A DNA stretch of 64,000 nucleotides from Halorientalis sp. IM1011 (GTDB taxonomy: Archaea > Halobacteriota > Halobacteria > Halobacteriales > Haloarculaceae), in contig NZ_CP019067.1 in the NCBI RefSeq assembly GCF_001989615.1, forward strand, positions 992,001 through 1,056,000, read 5' to 3'. How positions within the stretch are numbered: the stretch's first letter is position 1; the number at the start of each line of letters is the position of its first letter. Positions 60,547 to 64,000 of the stretch are shown here, one piece after another. Made by a program: the position numbers and the translations under genes. The notes beneath the pieces are model-generated. The model made no database searches. It was not told the DNA's origin and saw only the letters and a program-made list of their open reading frames with translations.

Positions 60547-60569
60547 GGGGGCCGAGAGCGGCCCCTCAC
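60543..60569 (+). terminator. GC-rich hairpin over the YkgJ stop codon
   Basis: GTGAGGGG and CCCCTCAC arms (60543-60550 and 60562-60569) with a short GC-rich core fold over the TGA stop. Archaeal termination depends more on T-runs, and only GTTCTTT follows, so a structural role at the message end is possible but not certain. Confidence 0.4.
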
Positions 60570-60590
60570 GGGCGAGTCACGGGCAAGTTC

Positions 60591-60623
60591 TTTACTATAG
60601 GCCCTACACGTACCGGTGGAGGT
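60591..60623 (+). promoter_or_regulatory. Promoter and strong ribosome binding site of TRAM gene
   Basis: TATA-like TTTACTATA (60591-60599) and Shine-Dalgarno GGAGGT (60618-60623) with 6-nt spacing to the TTG start at 60630. The site decides the unusual start codon; longer frames upstream lack a ribosome binding site and run into the YkgJ gene end. Confidence 0.75.
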
Positions 60624-60629
60624 CTAACC

Positions 60630-61028
60630 TTGGAGATATCTGATAAACTCCTGTGTTTGTTCAGCGCCGAAGTCGAGCCCAGCGAGGACGGGTACGTGAT
60701 CGAGGTACCACAGCGTGAACTCGACACCGGATCGGTCGAGGCCGGCGACACCTACCGGGTGGCGCTCATCGAGAGCGACCGCGAAGAGACAGTCGAGAGT
60801 GACGAACCCGAAACACCGTCTTCGGAGCCCCAGCCGCCGGTCGAGGCCGGCGAGATCCGCTACGTCGAGATCGAGGACATCGGCAAACAGGGCGACGGCA
60901 TCGCCCGCGTCGAACGCGGCTACGTCATCATCGTCCCCGGTGCCGAGATCGGGGAGCGCGTGAAAGTCGAGATTACCGAGGTCAAGTCCAACTTCGCAGT
61001 CGGCGAGATCATCGACGAAGATATCTGA
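60630..61028 (+). CDS. TRAM-domain protein, TTG start (132 aa)
   Basis: The TTG at 60630 gives MEISDKLLCLFSAEVE, the N-terminus I remember for haloarchaeal TRAM proteins. C-terminal TRAM domain (residues about 72-132): VEIEDIGKQGDGIARVERGYVIIVPGAEIGERVKVEI, split here in description, an OB-fold RNA-binding module used in tRNA-modifying enzymes and as an archaeal RNA chaperone. The linker (TVESDEPETPSSEPQPP) is acidic. Probably a cytoplasmic RNA chaperone, comparable to cold-shock proteins. Confidence 0.9.
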   Translation: MEISDKLLCLFSAEVEPSEDGYVIEVPQRELDTGSVEAGDTYRVALIESDREETVESDEPETPSSEPQPPVEAGEIRYVEIEDIGKQGDGIARVERGYVIIVPGAEIGERVKVEITEVKSNFAVGEIIDEDI

Positions 61029-61170
61029 GTTACCCGGCTGTACCAACACCCTCGCCTCGCCGTCCCTCCCCGGCCGTTCTCGCTTCAACGAGTGATCGAA
61101 ATCGCACGACGGCAGCCGGTTAACCGTCCGTACCAAACCCGCTAAAGGGGACCTTACCGTAGACGTTGGT

Positions 61171-61422
61171 ATGAGCGCGACCGCGACTGCGACCGCCCAG
61201 GCCGGAACCAGTCTCTCCGAGAAACAGTCCCGCATCCTCGAGTACCTCCGAGAGAACGCGGACACCCAGACCTACTTCAAATCACGGCTCATCGGCGACG
61301 CACTGGACCTCTCGGCCAAGGAGGTCGGCACCAACATGCCCGCCATCGAGAAGGGCGATTTCGACATCGAGGTCGAGAAGTGGGGGTACTCCTCCTCGAC
61401 GACCTGGAAAGTCACGGCCTAG
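61171..61422 (+). CDS. Small conserved winged-helix-like protein (83 aa)
   Basis: Compact protein: LSEKQSRILEYLRENADTQTYFKSRLIGDALDLSAKEVGTNMPAIE gives a helix-turn-helix-like three-helix core and the end EKWGYSSSTTWKVTA a wing-like hairpin. Highly conserved single-domain haloarchaeal protein (recalled as a DUF family), probably DNA-binding. ATG at 61171 lies about 30 bp after a weak box (GCTAAAGG), so the message may be leaderless. Confidence 0.82.
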   Translation: MSATATATAQAGTSLSEKQSRILEYLRENADTQTYFKSRLIGDALDLSAKEVGTNMPAIEKGDFDIEVEKWGYSSSTTWKVTA

Positions 61423-61454
61423 AAGACGCCCGCGTTCGTCCGAATCTCCGCTTT

Positions 61455-62060
61455 TTACGCGTCGTAGGTGAGTAGCGTGTCGGCCTCGGCCGCGAGCGCC
61501 GCGGCCTCGGGGCCGAACGAGTCGGCGTACCGCACGAGCAAGAGCGCGATCGTCTCCGGACGCTCGACGGCGTACCCCTCGGTGCGAGAGAGCAGGCCCG
61601 CTGCGTCGAGTTCGCTCGCGTATTTGCTGACCGTCGGCGTCGACACGTCAAGCTCATCGGCCAGGTCGCCGGCGGTCAGCTCCGGGTCGCGCAACAGGGC
61701 GACGAGCATCCCACGCGGCGTCTCCCGGCGCAGGTAACCCAGGGCTACCTGCTCGAATTCCGAGAAGCGATCGGCCGGGAAGTACCGGCGATAGTCGCCG
61801 TCCTTGCGGCTCTCGATGGCGCCCTCCCGGACGAGTCGACGGAGGTGGTGCTGGGTCTCGCCGGTCCCCAGTTGCAGGTCGTCGCGAAGTTTCGAGAAGT
61901 GTGCACCGGGCGTCGCAGCGACGTAGCCTGCGATGGCGTCGGGTGCGTCGCTATCGCTTGTCTCCTCGGACTGAAATCGAGCCAGGGGGCTGGCCGCGCC
62001 GATAGCCGCGAACCGGCGTAGCGTCGACCGCTTGGACTCGTCCACCCCCTCCTCAGGCAT
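61455..62060 (-). CDS. Double winged-helix transcriptional regulator (201 aa)
   Basis: Two DNA-binding units: residues about 42-95 (IAGYVAATPGAHFSKLRDDLQLGTGETQHHLRRLVREG, in part; ArsR/IclR-like) and about 110-160 (MLVALLRDPELTAGDLADELDVSTPTVSKYASELDAAGLL, in part). Duplicate wHTH proteins of this type regulate gene sets in haloarchaea. Minus-strand TATA-like TTTTATC about 30 bp before the ATG (62060) predicts a leaderless message. Convergent with the small winged-helix gene. Confidence 0.88.
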   Translation of the reverse strand: MPEEGVDESKRSTLRRFAAIGAASPLARFQSEETSDSDAPDAIAGYVAATPGAHFSKLRDDLQLGTGETQHHLRRLVREGAIESRKDGDYRRYFPADRFSEFEQVALGYLRRETPRGMLVALLRDPELTAGDLADELDVSTPTVSKYASELDAAGLLSRTEGYAVERPETIALLLVRYADSFGPEAAALAAEADTLLTYDA

Positions 62061-62121
62061 AGCTGATCGTTGGTAAGACGAAGATAAAACGGCTTCGACT
62101 AGCCATCTTGGCCGATTCGCT

Positions 62122-62144
62122 CACGGACGGCTGCGCCGTCCGTG
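62122..62144. terminator. Perfect 10-bp hairpin after the SPFH gene
   Basis: CACGGACGGC (62122-62131), TGC loop, GCCGTCCGTG (62135-62144), located 26 bp beyond the stop of the SPFH gene and 62 bp before the start of the next gene on the same strand. It may mark a transcript end or be a small palindromic repeat. Confidence 0.45.
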
Positions 62145-62169
62145 CGCCTCGATTGCGGCGATGGTCCGG

Positions 62170-63351
62170 TTACTTGCTGTCGGACTCGCCGTCGGTGTCG
62201 CTGTCGTCCATGCTCGTTCCGCCGCCACCGCCGGTCTCGAAGTCGTCGTCCATCTCGTCGATGACCTCGTCGGGGTCCTTGATGTCGGCGGGGTTGTCGC
62301 CCTGTTTGACGGCCTTGGCCTGTTCCTCCATCGCTTCGACGTCGACCTCGGCCTCCTGGTCGATCTGGCCGAGTATCTCCTCGATGTTGTCGAGACCGAG
62401 CATCTCGCGAGTCTCGCTGTCGAACTCAAGGCTGTCGAGGGTGCCCTCGCCGTTGGTCTGGACGTCGCTGCCGGAGAGGTGCTTGCCGTAGCGGCCGACC
62501 ATCGACGTCAGTTCCTGGGGCAGGACGAAGGTCGTCGACTCGCCCTGACCGATGTTCTCCAGCGTCTCCATGCCTTTCTCGATGACGGCGCGTTCGCCCA
62601 TCGACTCGGCGGATTTCGCGCGCAGCACGGTCGAAATCGCGTCACCCTGGGCTTCGAGGATCTGGCTCTGCTTTTCACCCTGTGCGCGGATGATGTTGGA
62701 CTGCTTGTCACCTTCGGCCTTCTCGACGGCGGAGCGGCGTTCACCCTGCGCTTCGAGGATCATCGCACGGCGGCGACGCTCGGCGGAGGTCTGCTGTTCC
62801 ATGGCCTGCTGGACGTCCTGGGAGGGGTTGACCTCGCGGACCTCGACGGACTCGACGCGGATCCCCCACTCGTCGGTGGGTTCGTCGAGTTCCTTGCGGA
62901 TCTTGGCGTTGATCTCCTGGCGCTTGTTCAGCGTGTCGTCGAGTTCCATGTCGCCCAGCACGGCGCGGAGGGTGGTCTGGGCGAGGTTGGAGACGGCGCG
63001 TTTGTAGTCGTCGACTTCGAGGTAGGCCTTCTTCGCGTCCATCACCTTGATGTAGACGACGGCGTCGGCGGTCACCGGCGAGTTGTCGCGGGTGATCGCT
63101 TCCTGCCGGGGCACGTCCAGCGTCTGGGTCCGCATGTCGAACGTGTGGGTGCGCGAGACGAACGGCGGGACGAAGCTGATCCCGGGTTCGAGCAGTTTGC
63201 GGTACTCGCCGAAGACCGTCAGCGCGCGCTTTTCCGTCGCGTCGACGATCTCGACCATCTGGTAGACCGTGACCACGGCGAGCACCAGCACCAGGATCAG
63301 GACGATGCTGACGGTGCCACTGCCGAGTTGCAGTACTGTCGCGGGGAGCAT
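62170..63351 (-). CDS. SPFH/stomatin-like membrane protein (393 aa)
   Basis: Single N-terminal membrane helix (about residues 13-32), SPFH/Band 7 domain (about 35-200: ATEKRALTVFGEYRKLLEPGISFVPPFV, in part; TRDNSPVTADAVVYIKV), then a coiled-coil with EAQGERRSAVEKAEGDKQSN and an acidic C-terminal tail ending in DDSDTDGESDSK. It forms oligomeric membrane scaffolds; in prokaryotes it usually acts with an NfeD protein. Start at 63351 gives the usual N-terminus. The partial gene at 63925 may be a partner but its family is not visible. Confidence 0.92.
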   Translation of the reverse strand: MLPATVLQLGSGTVSIVLILVLVLAVVTVYQMVEIVDATEKRALTVFGEYRKLLEPGISFVPPFVSRTHTFDMRTQTLDVPRQEAITRDNSPVTADAVVYIKVMDAKKAYLEVDDYKRAVSNLAQTTLRAVLGDMELDDTLNKRQEINAKIRKELDEPTDEWGIRVESVEVREVNPSQDVQQAMEQQTSAERRRRAMILEAQGERRSAVEKAEGDKQSNIIRAQGEKQSQILEAQGDAISTVLRAKSAESMGERAVIEKGMETLENIGQGESTTFVLPQELTSMVGRYGKHLSGSDVQTNGEGTLDSLEFDSETREMLGLDNIEEILGQIDQEAEVDVEAMEEQAKAVKQGDNPADIKDPDEVIDEMDDDFETGGGGGTSMDDSDTDGESDSK

Positions 63352-63924
63352 TACTTCGACCTTCGGACGAACAACAGAAAAGGGTTCGGTCGGGCCGGAT
63401 TCGGCGGTCCCGTCCGGCAACTACGCGGGACGGGGCGTCTCCGGACGGGGCCAAAAGGGTTCGGTACGGTCGAAGAGTGGTTCCGTGATGGTTGGGTTGG
63501 GGGAGCGAAACCGGACATCGGCGGGCCGACGTGGGGGCCCGTCCGTTCCGTGGACACGGAACCACTGACACCAGTGGTGACCAGCCACGCAGTCGCTGAC
63601 AGCGCACGTGCCGTGATCTACCCTGGCGACCACCTCCCGACGCCGGCGGTGCCGGCGAGCACTCTCGCCGCACGGGAACTGACCGAACGTGCGGCGTGCC
63701 TCCGTTTCCTGTACGCCCGTTTTCGGTTGGACATTACATCTACACGTATGTCCGGGGTGGCTAATAAAGATTGGGTATAAGGAAGGTAATATCGGATATT
63801 AGTGTTTGGTCGTGTGCAGGATTCCGACGAGGATAGGACAATCGTAAAATTATCTGCTCGATTCGCTCGGGTATCGACGGAACGGTGAGACGGTGCGGGG
63901 GAGAAACTGGGCGTCCGTCCGCGG
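63352..63924. other. Non-coding stretch upstream of the SPFH gene
   Basis: No convincing gene on either strand. It includes GC-rich DNA with the dyad CCACTG-ACAC-CAGTGG-like repeat near 63560-63577 and an AT-rich tract 63730-63800 with the exact palindrome listed at 63787. Promoter signals for the SPFH gene are weak (a CTTTTCTG-type box near 63390). ORFs crossing here are shadows of the SPFH gene. Confidence 0.5.
63787..63801. promoter_or_regulatory. Perfect AT-rich palindrome TAATATC-G-GATATTA
   Basis: Seven-bp arms around one G in an AT-rich tract between the two minus-strand genes. It may be a regulator binding site, but it is far (over 120 bp) from either coding end. Confidence 0.35.
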
Positions 63925-64000
63925 TCAGGCCGTGTCCGGGTCCGCGTCGGGTTCGGCCGTCTCGGTGTCGTGTTTGCGGGCTTCCTCGGCGAGTTCCCGG
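63925..64000 (-). CDS. 3' end of an unidentified minus-strand gene
   Basis: Reverse-strand frame ending in TGA (complement of 63925-63927) and running off the window. The visible 24 residues (RELAEEARKHDTETAEPDAD and an acidic end) are a helix and charged tail of haloarchaeal type. The gene start is beyond the edge, so no family can be named. It is in the same direction as the SPFH gene, about 570 bp upstream of it. Confidence 0.55.
   Translation of the reverse strand, partial: RELAEEARKHDTETAEPDADPDTA

Noticed and set aside
62161-63780. 539-aa plus-strand ORF over the SPFH gene
   Set aside because: Antisense to a well-supported SPFH gene; no recognisable motif.
1-64000. CRISPR array, rRNA or tRNA genes
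   Set aside because: No regularly spaced repeats and no conserved RNA gene structures were seen by eye on either strand.

Overview
The window is haloarchaeal (class Halobacteria). The proteins are acidic and rich in D, E, T and V, most of the DNA is very GC-rich, there are two TFB transcription factors, Tat lipoproteins carry an RR motif plus LAGC, there are HTH_10 (bacterio-opsin-activator-like) regulators and a HalOD1 domain, and many promoters are leaderless. The genus cannot be fixed from sequence alone.

1-14,626 is an accessory region (integrated element or genomic island). It holds an intact IS5-type insertion with a perfect 8-bp target duplication (530-1483), a TFB / zinc-ribbon / SWIM cassette (1835-3471) in which two genes share the same kind of 5' hairpin, and a Tat lipoprotein. 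Next comes a conjugation-like type IV secretion cluster (4480-11907): VirB2-like pilin, membrane-anchored surface protein, Tat lipoprotein, VirB6/TrbL-like channel, and a VirB4 ATPase split over two overlapping genes. An AT-rich three-gene cassette follows (12353-14582): a Tat-exported protein, a metzincin protease without a signal peptide, and a polytopic membrane protein. The island stops at about 14,626 against a 5' fragment that looks like a pilus/secretion ATPase gene.

14,627-42,400 is GC-rich core chromosome. It contains a TetR-MATE operon with a second TetR gene and repeated operator-like sites, an LLM flavin oxidoreductase, CBS proteins (one fused to a ribosome-hibernation-like domain), PRC-barrel proteins around an HTH_10 regulator, a lipid kinase, a six-gene MoxR-DUF58-VWA operon (28048-35502), an unusual MinD-RecA fusion next to a second MinD protein, and a pair of TrkA-C-type membrane proteins.

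42,409-55,014 is a Tad/type IV pilus-like secretion cluster. It has a HerA-like ATPase, coiled-coil and small membrane proteins, a TadA-type ATPase, a TadC-type platform protein, three pseudopilin-like proteins and a 1351-aa secreted protein. Several transcription units start at leaderless promoters whose TATA-like box lies 30 bp before the start codon, and the cluster begins at a divergent promoter built on an 18-bp perfect palindrome.

55,015-64,000 returns to housekeeping and regulatory genes: two beta-propeller proteins, a second TFB, a YkgJ-type cysteine-cluster protein carrying low-complexity and palindromic insertions, a TRAM-domain protein with a TTG start, winged-helix regulators and an SPFH/stomatin protein. 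No tRNA, rRNA or CRISPR array was found.
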